Source: Morella rubra
Taxonomy: Eukaryota > Streptophyta > Magnoliopsida > Fagales > Myricaceae
Assembly (NCBI GenBank): GCA_003952965.2
Contig: CM025854.1
Coordinates: 15,416,247-15,480,246, forward strand
DNA length: 64,000 nucleotides
Direction of reading: 5' to 3'
Shown: piece by piece, positions 1-10,539 of the stretch
Layout of the letters: the number at the start of each line of letters is the position of its first letter
Position numbering within the stretch: the stretch's first letter is position 1
Notes under the pieces: model-generated
Seen by the model: only the letters and a program-made list of their open reading frames with translations
Told to the model about the DNA's origin: nothing
The model's database searches: none
Position numbers and translations under genes: made by a program

Positions 1-506
1 GCTAATCCTACCAATGAATTGGTAAGTAAGGTGAGCAAAATTAAATGCAGATCGGCTATTAGAGGCTACTTGGCAATTTTCCTTGCTTTAAGGAGCCTAA
101 AGAGCTCCACCTTAGGCCGTTCCATGACATAATGCTATTACCCTCAAAGAAGGTGCCCAACCCATGAGTGTGAGCTACACCTATTTTCAAAAGGACGAAA
201 ATTGAAAAGAAAGTGCGAGAGTTGCTGTAGATTAGGGTTCTAAGGCTCTCACAGAGCCCTTTTTCATCTCTCGTGCTTTTAATGCTCAAGGTGGATGGAA
301 GTTGGAGGTTATGTGTCGACTACCGGGCTTTAAACCATGTGACAGTCAAGGATAAGTTTTCAATTCCGATGATTGACGAGTTACTAGGTGAGTTGAATGG
401 GGTAAGGGTGTTCTTGAAGTTGGATCTATGATTTGGTTACCATCAGATCAGAGTTAAGGCTAAAGATGTGCCTAAGACAGCTTTTAGAACCCATGAGGGA
501 CACTAT
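1..506 (+). pseudogene. Ty3/Gypsy polyprotein remnant, N-terminal reverse transcriptase part
   Basis: Translating about 125-506 in shifting frames gives a Gypsy reverse transcriptase entry region: AITLKEGAQP, then a broken stretch, then MCRLPGFK (shifted from CVDYRALN), [40 protein letters not shown] and RTHEGHY. These match the fingers and palm of Gypsy-type RT, which copies element RNA into DNA. Frameshifts and stops (for example the TGA after KLDL) make it non-functional. The frame breaks off at about 506 and resumes at 3043 with [14 protein letters not shown], so DNA was inserted here. The third piece (RT end and RNase H) is at 15,551-16,435. The element continues left of the window. Confidence 0.85.
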
Positions 507-3042
507 GGCCATGTTTGAAGTTAACGTCGTGCTGTCAATTCCACTAGCTCCGTTAGCAAGTGCACAGTCTCGCTGCCTGAATTCGTTGCTCCACTCGTGC
601 TCGCTCGCGCAAGAGTAATTAATTTTTCATTACCTCCACTTCCCTTGCCGCGCATCTAACTGGCGCGAGCCAAAGTTTATTTTTTTGTGAATATTTTTTT
701 TAACGCTTCGCTGTTCGCAGGTGCTCTCCAATTCACGAGAGCGATTTTTTTATAACTTCACTTCCCTCATACTCTTTAAATTTTACCTTCACTCTCTAAC
801 TTGTCCTTTTGCTTATCTCTGGCATTTTACTTTTGAGGTAAAATAAAAAAAAATTCCTTGCTGATTGGGCTGACAACTTATGGACGCATGTTTAATTTCC
901 CGTGCAGACTAGGCTAACCATCTTAAGATTGACATCCACAAATGCTTCTTTGCTGCGTTCAGTTACACAAGTGCTTCTTTGCCAAATTCATTTCCCTAAC
1001 CAAAAAAAAAAATGTCCCTTACACTGAGAAGGATATACAACCCTCATTGTCTATCGAGACATTTGTCCTACAATTTAAACAAGTCAATAAAATATAAAAT
1101 AATTGGAAATACATCTTACCAAATCTCATGCGTCTTACCAATTAAATAAACCAAATAAATTTTAAACAAGTCAAATATGTCTTACAAATTCAACAACTAG
1201 AAACCAAGTACGATGCGCCTTACAAATTATAAAAGCCAACACAATGTTACACAAGTCAAATACGTCTTCCACATTAAATAACTAGATATGAAATATACAC
1301 AAGTTAAATATGCCTTACACATTAAATAAGACGATACAAAGTTAGTGTTGTGCATATCGTTCTCATGTCCAACTAATACAAACACAGTACATAGGAAAAG
1401 TACCCTAAGTAATGCAAATAATAGGCAAACGCCAAGCAATAACTCTGTATCTAAACCACTTGTTCATAGTTCCATCTCATCTGACTACCACACAAGCAGA
1501 CCATAAGAACACAGCAGACAATAAATACCAAAAGATAATTATAAAGCTCTTCTAAAATAAGAGGGAGAATAAAGTCACAAGTACTTAATATGGATGAGCA
1601 ACCTATGATCATCCAAACCATGACTCGGTCAATTTATTCCTCCCACTGTATCTAAACTACATGGAAACTCTCATAAACAAAAAATTCGACCTAGAGCTAA
1701 TAATCAAATATCATTGAGTCGTCACTGTCTAAGAGACCATCATAAGAAGTTGAGCATGGTTATCCAATCTCTCACTCGAAATAACTCCTTACAGACATTT
1801 CATCATGACAAGGCAATCCAATTGTATGATTTAAAAATATGATTTTGTTGCTTCAATCAAAATGAGGATTGGACTGGCCCTTGAAGACAGTAGAGGCGAA
1901 GTACAAATATTTTTGCCACAATGTCAGATCGCCATTGTTGAGGGAAAATCCAATTAAATTTCACAAGAAAAGGTAGATTTTTTTTAGAGGCATGTGATCC
2001 CACTTCAATAAAAAGGTGTTAAAATCATAAGTAACAATATCACCTTTTGGTCTCCAAGTGAATCTCCTGCACTGAAGGCCTAATTTAACAAATCACTCTT
2101 TATAAGCATAGTCAAAGTTTAAAGCTAAAAGTGATCATTTTAGTTGTGTAGAAAGAAGTATCTGAGAAATTCAATCTTGAAGAATATAATTTGAAACAAA
2201 TGGATAGAAACCCATGAATATGCTCCCAAATCGGATTAGCTAAGGGAGCGATCAATATGCGTATCAAACGTAGAGTCCACATGTTACCTCAACTCTCTTG
2301 GAAAAGCCCTCACTCCAAAACCTCTAGGCTACAAGGAAGATGCTCCTTTTTGGTCATGAGAAGGAGACTGTAGATGACTTTGTATTTTGTAACATCTCTT
2401 TGCCCTTCCCTAAGAAACGAACCAAAAAATCCAAATTAGAAGAAGAACCCACTCTGAACAAACCAAGTATGTAGCTAAGAACCACTCCTTTATCTAGATA
2501 GTTGGAACCGACAAGTTAAAAACTGCAACAATCCCAGCTATTTCAACTGAAGTTGTTTTTTCGGGTGATCTTCAATTGATCTCGAGAGTGAGCCTTAAGC
2601 CAACAGAGAATTCATGGGATAATCTAAATACCCCAAACCAATGTAAAGAGAAAAGAATTAATGGAATAGTCCAAATACCCCAAACTAAAGCAAAGAGAAA
2701 GGAAGACAAATCCTAAAACAGTCGGTGTACCTTGAAATCAATGGATAACAAGCCGCAATCCTACAACGAAGCAAATGCACTGTGTAAAAGGAGGAATTTG
2801 GGTGATTAAGAGAAGGGCCCTCGAGCTCTAGGTTGCGTGTAAGTCGTAGTCGCACAGGGAAGAGATAGAAGAGAAAGAGATAGGGAGGAGGGGAAAAAAA
2901 CGTCGTTAGTTTTCTCTTTAGTTATTGGATTTAAAGACTAAAAATAAGACCTGGCCCATCCAAACATGGATTCAGGATTTTATACCCAAAATCAGTATTT
3001 GGGACCTGAAACCAGAACTCAGACCTATTACCAAACATAGCG
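507..3042. mobile_element. Insertion into the Gypsy RT frame, possibly PIF/Harbinger-like
   Basis: This 2.5-kb block lies exactly between two halves of one Gypsy RT motif (GHY before, YEFLVMPFG after), so it is an insertion. Its ends carry a weak inverted repeat: GGCCATGTTTG at the left, and CGCTATGTTTG when the right end is reverse-complemented. The flanking triplets TAT and TAC could be a decayed 3-bp TSD. This form is typical of PIF/Harbinger/Tourist elements, but no transposase motif is readable. Positions 1080-1340 hold degenerate repeats built on acaagtcaaatacgtcttac. The rest shows only short ORFs with no recognisable product. Confidence 0.45.
1080..1340. repeat. Degenerate direct repeats inside the 507-3042 insertion
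   Basis: Phrases close to acaagtcaaatacgtcttac recur at about 1079, 1166, 1250 and 1299, each followed by acattaaataa-like or aaattaaac-like sequence. Spacing is irregular (about 50-90 bp) and the copies diverge, so this is an old array. No coding function is seen. Confidence 0.5.
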
Positions 3043-3145
3043 TACGAATTCCTAGTAATGCCCTTTGGTCTTACTAATGCACCCTCCACATTCCAAGTCC
3101 TTATGAATGAGGTGTTTAAACTTATATCAAGAAGTTTGTTCTTGT
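3043..3145 (+). pseudogene. Gypsy RT remnant, middle piece
   Basis: This short piece reads [14 protein letters not shown], then [12 protein letters not shown] and YIKKFVLV (with one frameshift), the standard continuation of Gypsy RT just before its catalytic region. It continues the frame lost at 506. It ends in the 15-bp sequence GAAGTTTGTTCTTGT (3131-3145), which reappears at 15,551 where the Gypsy frame resumes. The intervening 12.4 kb is therefore a later LINE insertion. Confidence 0.85.
3131..3145. repeat. Left target-site duplication of the LINE at 3146-15550
   Basis: GAAGTTTGTTCTTGT occurs here and again at 15,551-15,565. It encodes KFVLV of Gypsy RT at both places, so the sequence belongs to the host element and was duplicated by LINE integration. 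Confidence 0.85.
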
Positions 3146-3222
3146 CGCCTTAAAAAGCCTCTCTCTCAAGTAGGGCATCCCGAGAGCATTATATCTCTTT
3201 CTCCTTCCCTTTGGGGTTTCCC

Positions 3223-3230
3223 CTATCCAT
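3223..3230. repeat. Left 8-bp target-site duplication of the hAT element
   Basis: CTATCCAT here is repeated at 10,259-10,266. Eight base pairs is the usual hAT TSD length. The following A is also shared, so the exact border is uncertain by one base. Confidence 0.7.
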
Positions 3231-3311
3231 AGGGGTGAATAGCGGACTAGTCGGAAGCGGAATTTGACATTCCGACATCCGGTCCGCTAACTAGCGGATG
3301 GCCAAAATGAT

Positions 3312-3360
3312 TCCGCTTCCGCTTCCGACTCTTAGCGGACTTAGCGGAAGCGGAAGCGGA
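3312..3360. repeat. hAT subterminal inverted repeat
   Basis: TCCGCTTCCGCTTCCG (3312-3327) is the exact reverse complement of CGGAAGCGGAAGCGGA (3345-3360), with a 17-base loop. Further AGCGGA and TCCGCT copies lie between 3241 and 3375. Such clustered subterminal repeats usually bind hAT transposase; that role is inferred here. Confidence 0.75.
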
Positions 3361-5518
3361 TAGCGGAATTCCGACAACTTTTTGGGCCATATTTTTAGCC
3401 CATTTAAGCTTTTTTTTCAATAAATGAAAATTTTACTCATTCATCACAATTCACAAATAAAATCCTAAAACATGTAATTGACAAACAAGTGTAAAAATAA
3501 ATATAAAAACATGTAATTCACATAATCTCATATTAAATAAATCTCAAATCAAACTTGAAATAACAAAATATTACATACAAACTTAGAAGTATCAACTTAA
3601 GTAAGAAATTAATAACATAATCAAACATCAATCAATCACGTATGACCCATCCACGATCGATGCAGCATTAGAAATTAACTTTGCAAAAAAACAAATGTAT
3701 CAACAATTAGCTCATAAAAATTTTTAATAAAGTGAAAGTAGCAATGTAAAATGTTGTATATACCTATATCCATCATATAACTAGAGGGATCTTCTGTCCC
3801 ATCAGTAATTTCATATTCGTTATCCTCTTTATCATCAGCTTGACCTTGGATGTCAACCAATTTTGAGCACAAATAGTCCTTCCGCCGTCTTTGGTGCCAA
3901 CGAACTCCGAAAAGAATCTAATACTCGACCCCCGTGCTGAAGACAGACTCTGAAGGCACTGTAGTGATAGGGATGGCAAGAACATCTCGAGAAATTCGTG
4001 CAAGAATGGGAAATTTTGGTGCATTCACTGTCCACCAATTGAGGATATGAAAATTAGGATCTCTGGGCTCAATATCCTCCATTAAATATCTCTCCACTTC
4101 ATACTTGCTACCCAACAAATTCTGTTGCGCCTTAAATTGTGTGAATTCCATGTAAAGAGGATCATCTATTGATGAACTAGATGACCCAACCAAATCAAGC
4201 TGGTCTTGACTTGCAGATACACTCCCACTGCTAGATGACCCATCCATATTAGCATACTCAGTAAACAACTGATCCAAGTCCCTCTTACAAGACTAGTCAT
4301 CTTTGCACCTAACTCCACCCCCAAAGCCTTCTTGAACCAAAAGTCCAAGTATATAATCTTTATTGTGGATCAAGTACCGCTGCAACAAACAATAATATGT
4401 TAACCTTGGTCAAATCACCCCAGTATTTATTATACTTTATTTTCATTCTTTTTCCCATGTTTGCCAAGAACAAATCCCCACTAGCTGCATATTTTTCCAA
4501 ATGCATATGAATTTTAGCTAGTTCTGCAAAAAATAAGTTTGCTGTCACCGTATTCGAAGCAGATATTCGAACCGTCACCTCATAGAAGAGCGCTAAAAAC
4601 TTCGTAAAATGTCTCACACGCTCCCAATCCTCAAATCCAGGGGACCCAGTCCCTTCCTCCCATGCCCCTCCTCACGCAGAAAGCTTATCAGAATCCCATC
4701 TTCTGCCAACATATCCTCAAAAACTCTCTGATATTTCTCAGCTGCATCCAACATTGTCACGCCCCGAACGCTAGCTCATCGAGGCTAATGACAGCCGCGA
4801 GCATTCCCAACAAGGAACACTCCAGCGAACTACTAAATTCTGCAGCGGATTTTTTTTTTTTTTTTTTTAAAAAGCTAGCAATTAAACGCATACGAAACTT
4901 GGGACCTATTTCTATACTTGCATCTTGATCAATGACTTGAAGTAATTAATTACAAAACAGTCTCAAAATACCAATCGGTTAAAAAATCTTAAACTTTACT
5001 AGGCCGAATAACCCATGACCACCACACCACGGAGGCTCATGTCGGCTCTTCCAAAAATTATATCTAATCCTTTAATGAAACAACAAAAAGGGAAGAGGAC
5101 ATTCTCGTCGGTCCCTCTTCTAGATGTCTCCACCTGAAATGTTGTCTGGAATGGTACAATTTAAAACTGTGAGTCGAAAGACTCAGTAAGGGTTTATATG
5201 CAATAAATAATGCATGTCTTGCATAAATCATGGATGCACATTGATGCTTGCATATGCATGAGACAACGTACTTGATAAAAAAAACTTTTCTTGCTTGAAA
5301 ATATTCTTTCTTGATTTGGTTGCTTATCACGCTCCATTTACCCCTGAAGTCAGGGTTGTGCGTTCCTTTCGGAACTATTCCCTTTTTCCCTTGGGAACAC
5401 ATCATTTGGTTGAGCTAACCCTTGTTGTGGCCCCAGGCCTGATGGCTAAACTCAACCCTTGGAGGTTCACACCTTCTTGCAAGCATCCTTCGGTGTGATT
5501 GCACATACCTCGGGACCT

Positions 5519-5616
5519 ACCCATCCTTCTCTCATTCGTCCTTCGGAGTGGGTGCCCTTAGGAATCATCCATCCTTCTCGCATTCGTCCTTCGGAGTGGA
5601 TGTCCTATCTTATTGG
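5519..5616. repeat. 48-bp tandem repeat within the LTR-like element
   Basis: CCATCCTTCT followed by C-T/G-CATTCGTCCTTCGGAGTGG occurs at about 5520 and 5568, a 48-bp period. A related CATCCTTCGG phrase lies at 5485. Short repeats like this are common in long plant LTRs. Confidence 0.7.
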
Positions 5617-7449
5617 TACGGTACCGACGTCTAGCCCTTTAACTTGACTTGTGATAACATACTTATCATTTTTCATTTGCACAAAGAAACTTATGCAAAT
5701 GCTCATGTCATGTCATGCTTGATAATGCCATGCTTGATAATGAGAAATCATAATACTCCTCATGCTTTCATTTGCACAAAACTTTCTTTTTCATTCAAGA
5801 AAATCATGCAAATGCTCGTGTCATGCCATGCTTGATATGCTTATTCATAAATACTTTTCATGCTGTGTATCATTCCAGTTTTTCGGAAAAACGTAAGTTT
5901 CTACTTACAAATTCCACTTACCTCCGTCCACTTGAGTGAATGGCAGCACCTTGCCTACAATTGATTCATACTAAAGTTATTCATAGGCTTACTAAATGTA
6001 TAGAGTAGTCACTCAATTATTCACAACTCATCATACAAAATCGCCACCCATATTGTTTGACGTATCAATGGTGACCCTATAATGAAATGTTCTTCTAAGG
6101 ATGCCGAAGCCATAAAAATTGGATTCTAAACCGATCCTTACACAAATTTTCATAACATATCAAAATTTAAGTAATTTGAAGCTCATTTGCTACTCAAAAC
6201 CTTCACCCGAAAATACAAGCTGCTGAGGACGTCAAGCGGGCAGCCCCGACGTCTAAAACTTCAAAATCATGGCTCCAAATTACATGAAATTTATTCTGAA
6301 ATATTCAGCTTTCATAGGTCAAGATTGGGGGTAAAATTCACAACAGCAGGATTTACTATACATTTTTACAAACACTTCTTATTAGGCGAAAATCCTACAA
6401 CAATGCTGTCGCTGATTCCAGCTCGGCCCTCCATTTTCAAAATACTACAACTCATTCATTTTACCTCTAAATCACACGAAATTTATCTTAAAATGTTCCT
6501 CTTCCTTAAACTTAAAACTTCAAAACCAACCTCATAAAATTTGGACTTAACATGATCCTTCAAAAGGCATCCGAAATGGGCTGACATTCCGGACGTGCAA
6601 GGCTGCTGGCAGCTTGACGTCCGGGCCTTAAACAACGCATATCTCACTCGATATTATCGGAATCATCCAAGGTATGGCTTAAAATCTTCCTATTTCCTAG
6701 GTCTACGATCTAGGATCCTCTTAAGATCAAGGGATAAGCACAAGTGCATCAGAACACACTCCAAATTCGAGTCTTGAAATCTGCAGAGATTAAATTTTCA
6801 GCAACAACAATGATCTTCTCAACCTTCCAAACCTCCAACAACCAAACCCTAATCTCTTCATGTCACCACCAATCATCCAAGGCTAATTTAACATCCCATA
6901 ACAGCAACCATTCTCTCACATTCTTCCCTCTTATACAACTCCAATTCAAAGTTTACAACAAAACCATGATTCCATCTTCATCAAGCTAAAACTATTGCAT
7001 TTACCCATTTTTTGGACTTTTTATCAAACACCTAAGGTGCATTATTGATCCTCTTGCATATTTTTCAGATCTGAACATATATAACACTTAGGGCTTGGTG
7101 GTTCTCAACAAGACTAACATGCATAAACCTAACACATCAAGCCAATAAATTCGGCCATACACACACCAACCGATTTCAGCCCTCTTTAAGCTTTTTATCA
7201 AACACTTAGGTTCATAAATGGTTTCTCTTGAGTAGGATTTCCAGATCTGGCCATATTTCCCCATGTTTTCATGTAAGATCTATACTACCCTTAAATACTA
7301 GCAAGATCTACACTAAACACCCAAGAACACAAGGAGAAAACAACCTAAACAACTACCAACAACAACAACCAACCATTAAAGAAAACAAGAAGAAATGGGA
7401 GAGATGGGGTGGTGATTTTCGGCCAGCATAGGGATTTTACCTTATGTTT

Positions 7450-7535
7450 TTCTCTTTCTCCTTCTTCTTCTTTCTCTCCTTCTTCTCTTCTTCTTCTTCT
7501 TCTTCTTCTTCTCTTCTTCTTCTTCTCTTCTCGTG
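7450..7535. repeat. TTC/CT microsatellite
   Basis: An almost uninterrupted run of TTC and CTT units lies in the LTR-like element and is followed at 7624-7635 by twelve G. The long glutamate/arginine ORF read from the opposite strand is a product of this repeat, not a gene. Confidence 0.85.
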
Positions 7536-9675
7536 TCTTAGGCAAGTGAAATGTGCGGTTTAGGGCAAGGAGAAGTGAAAATGCGGCAAGAGAGGGGGTG
7601 GGGGTGTTTAGGCGTGAAAGCAAGGGGGGGGGGGGAAAGACAAGGCTGCCCCCCTCTTTCTTCTTCCCTCTTTCACGTGATTCTCTTCCACTTTCTTTTT
7701 CTTTTTTTTTTTTTCTAGCTACCATATAAATTCCAAATCATGCCATCCCATTTTAAACCCTAAGTCTCACACATTTTCAAGGGCCCAATTAAATTCTTCC
7801 CAATTAAATTCTTCCAAATATTGTAACTTAGAGACACCATTCCATTAATTAAAATAATTAGCCTAATTAATCTCAATTACTCAAATTTAACAATTGCAAA
7901 TAAAATATTAAAATAATATAACATTAAATCCTAGCTTAAAACTCATCACTCAAAAACGCTAGGGAAAAATTCCACCTAGACATAACTTTAGATTAATCTC
8001 CCCATACATGCCTCTCTCAAAATTAGAGTAATAATAATAATTAGAGCAATACAACTTAAGGAGTCATAATTCTTAAAAATGAAAGAAATAAATAAGGATG
8101 GGGTCTCACAACATAATATACGTTTGATTCCAACGAGTAGGAACATTAAGCTGCAAAAATCCCTCACTGGGAAACTTTCTCTTCGCTACACATTTCTTAA
8201 ACCCATCCATTCGACCGGGAGATGACTTAACATACTTGACCAAGTTCCTTACCTTGGCCACAGAATCATCCAACTCCTTCAACCCATCTTGCACAATTAA
8301 ATTCAAAGATATGTGCACAACATCTCATATGCAAAAAATCATGATTACAAACTATTTTTCCAGGCCGAAACCCCAAAAGCAATTGTCTACTCTTTACATT
8401 GTTCAATGGCTGTATCATTAGAAGAGGCATTATCGACAGTGATTGTAAGGATTTTATCAATCCCCCATTCCGACATATCCTCCAATTCCATCCCAACTGT
8501 CGAGCCCTTATGATCTAACACCTTAGAGAAGACAAGTATCTTTTTATGCAAGTTCCAAGTACTATCAATGAAGTGTGCAGTGACAGACATATAATTCATG
8601 TTTTGGATTGACGTCCATGTGTCAGTGGTGAAACAAACTCGGGATCTATTGAGTAAGATACTAGCCTTCAATTCTAGCCTTCTCTTCCAAGTAAAGTTTC
8701 ATACAATCTTTCATTACTGTGATTCGAGATGGCACTTTAAATCGGGGCTCGAGGGTATAAATCATCTCCTTGAACCCATCCTTACTTATTATTCTAAAAG
8801 GAAGCTCATCCACAATTATAAACTTAGCAATAGCAACTCTAATAGCCTTGGGATCATATGAGTCTATCTTCATCACTCCCACTGATCCACTACTTGCCCC
8901 TTGATATCAAAAGTCAATTTCTGTTGAGAACTATCAATTTACTTTGAGTTCTCTTATACATTACACAAGCTTTTCAAGTGGGATCTCATAGCCGAGGTCC
9001 CTTGATCTTTGTGGTGACACCCAGTTTTATGACCACAATGGTTGCACTTGGCCAATAGTTTGTTTGGGTCAACTACTGGTAGTATCCTAGTGAAATGTTC
9101 CCACATCAGGGATGGATTGGAAACCTTTTTTCTTTTGGGGGTAGGGTCACTTGTCTCAGTTTGTTGTGCTCTACATCTATAATTGGGTATCTCACCAATT
9201 GTAGGTGTAGCCGTTGAGGTAGGGGTAAATAAATTGGGGGTTGTGGATTGCGAAGATGCAATCGGAGTTTGACGATCCATCTGAAATAAAGACACAAAAT
9301 AACATACACCTCGATCAAACATACACCTCAATCAAACATACACCTCAATGCATTTAGAAATATTTCACGACTTACAAAATACTAAACTAAGTCTTTCAAT
9401 CAAACATATATGAGGAACCAAACAAAAACATTGAAAAAATTTGAACTTTTTTATTTAAATGGTAAAGGTTTGCTTGCGTTTGCATTTTGCAATGCTTTTT
9501 TTCTCATTTGTTGGTTAAATTCATACACATAACAAATTCACTAAACTGATAAACGATTTACTAAGCATACACATAACAAATTCCAAATTCATACACATAA
9601 CAAATTCATGAAAACATATCAACTTGGACTAACAAATTCGCATAACAGATTCTAAGCAAATATCCAAAGAACAAA

Positions 9676-9795
9676 GAGAGAGAGAGAGAGAGAGAGGAGA
9701 GCAACAGTGGAGCTGTGGAGGCAGTAGCCGTGAGAGAGAGAGGAAGATAGAGAGAGAGAGAGAGAGAGCAGTGGAGGCCGGACTGCCGGAGAGAG
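9676..9795. repeat. AG microsatellites in the hAT 5' region
   Basis: Runs of AG occur at about 9677-9697, 9732-9768 and 9789-9799, separated by GC-rich sequence. They lie upstream of the minus-strand hAT transposase start. No gene is seen between 9331 and 10,258. Confidence 0.8.
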
Positions 9796-9988
9796 AGAGG
9801 GTGGGAGGGCTCGGTGACCTGGGTCGGCTGGGACAGGGCGGGGAGGGGGAGGGCTCGGGGTGACTGGGGGCAGGCGGGCGGCTAGGACAGGGCTCGGGGT
9901 CGGGGGTAAGGGAAGAGTTGGAAGACTTAGGGCATTTTTGTGTGGATCAAAACGGCGAGTTTTGATCCACGCATACGTTTTCTTTTTC

Positions 9989-10019
<31 letters not shown>

Positions 10020-10020
10020 G

Positions 10021-10064
10021 TTAAACGACGTCGTCCTACTTAAAATAAGACGACGTCGTTTTAA
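10021..10064. repeat. Paired ACGACGTCGT palindromes
   Basis: TTAAACGACGTCGTC (10021-10035) faces GACGACGTCGTTTTAA (10049-10064) as an inverted repeat with a 13-base spacer. Each arm also contains the self-palindrome ACGACGTCGT with an ACGT core. It sits inside the hAT right end. A regulatory role is possible but unproven. Confidence 0.7.
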
Positions 10065-10258
10065 ATTGGTGGGGAAAATAAAAATAAAAAAGCTCGGAAC
10101 CGGATTTCTTCCTGGACTGGCGGAAACGTCCGCTTCTAGTTCCGCGTCTGGGAGTGGCCGAAAATCACCTTTGGCTCCAGTTCCTGAAAGATACGGAGCT
10201 CCTCTTCCCGAAACCGGAGACGAAAACAGAGCCGGAGCTCCGCCGGCAGCCGGCCTAC

Positions 10259-10266
10259 CTATCCAT
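10259..10266. repeat. Right 8-bp target-site duplication of the hAT element
   Basis: CTATCCAT matches 3223-3230. LINE 5' region sequence continues directly to the right, consistent with a hAT insertion between the two copies. Confidence 0.7.
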
Positions 10267-10539
10267 ACAACATTTTTTCTTCCGATCTCTCTTGTGCGGC
10301 CCCACCTTAGATAATTTTTGTCGTTTCTATTCTATCTTTTCTTTTCTTTTGTTCTGATCCTCTTCTTCTTGTTTCTACATCTTTTTCCTATTTCAGTACT
10401 GATTCTTCTACTGATCTAGATTATTCCATTTTGGATCTCAGGTGTTCTTTGTTTTCATTTGAATCCTTTCTGTGATTTCTGCCAGTGTTCTTTTCCTTCT
10501 TTTCCCTTTTTCTTCTGTGATCTTCCTTGTTGCTGTTTC

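Larger units (their letters stand above)
4755..8110 (-). mobile_element. Solo LTR (or LARD-type element) inside the hAT transposase
   Basis: The block starts TGTCACGCCCCG and ends GGGGTCTCACA, i.e. TGTGAGACCCC to CGGGGCGTGACA on the minus strand, the TG...CA form of an LTR. AACAT (4750-4754) recurs at 8110-8114; one A is shared with the terminus, so the TSD is 4 or 5 bp. The hAT frame runs through cleanly once the block is removed. No gag or pol motifs are visible and no pair of internal LTRs was found. The best reading is a solo LTR of a large Gypsy family or a non-coding LARD. It contains a 48-bp repeat, TTC microsatellites and a run of 12 G at 7624-7635. Confidence 0.7.
3853..9280 (-). pseudogene. 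hAT transposase, RICESLEEPER/zf-BED type, broken and split
   Basis: Read right to left on the minus strand. A likely start at 9280 (MDRQTPIASS) leads to a BED zinc finger: WEHFTRI, then CNHCG and HLKSLC (8954-9280). Next come fragments of the catalytic core: IDSYDPKAIRVAIAKFIIVD (8661-8882), CFTTDTWTS with TVDNASSND (8387-8671), and a CCAHI-like segment followed by NLIVQDGL and VPTRWNQTYIML (8111-8318). The frame then jumps over the insertion at 4755-8110 and resumes with LDAAEKYQRVFEDML, HFTKFLALFYEVTV (4360-4754) and the hAT dimerisation domain, WWTVNAPKFPILARISRDVL and ITTVPSESVFSTG (3918-4277). The family cuts and pastes DNA as a dimer. At least five frameshifts make it inactive. Confidence 0.85.
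3231..10258 (-). mobile_element. hAT element (RICESLEEPER-like) inserted in the LINE 5' region
   Basis: The element contains a minus-strand hAT transposase relic and lies between 8-bp direct repeats CTATCCAT. The left terminus starts AGGGGTGAATAGCGG. The right terminus, reverse-complemented, starts GTAGGCCGGC, so the terminal inverted repeat is poor. Both subterminal regions are rich in CGGAAGCGG-like or CCGGA-like motifs, as expected for hAT transposase-binding regions. Of its 7.0 kb, about 3.36 kb is a younger LTR-type insertion at 4755-8110. The transposase promoter side (9350-10,258) holds AG microsatellites and a GC-rich tract. Confidence 0.7.

Noticed and set aside
1227-1439. 70-residue minus-strand ORF with hydrophobic repeats
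   Set aside because: It is encoded by the degenerate repeats in the 507-3042 insertion.
7345-7725. 126-residue charged ORF on the minus strand
   Set aside because: It is a translation of TTC/CT microsatellite and G-run DNA inside an LTR-like element.
10066-10357. Overlapping 82- and 67-residue ORFs
   Set aside because: They lie across the hAT right end and TSD, with GC-rich composition and no domain, so they are chance frames.
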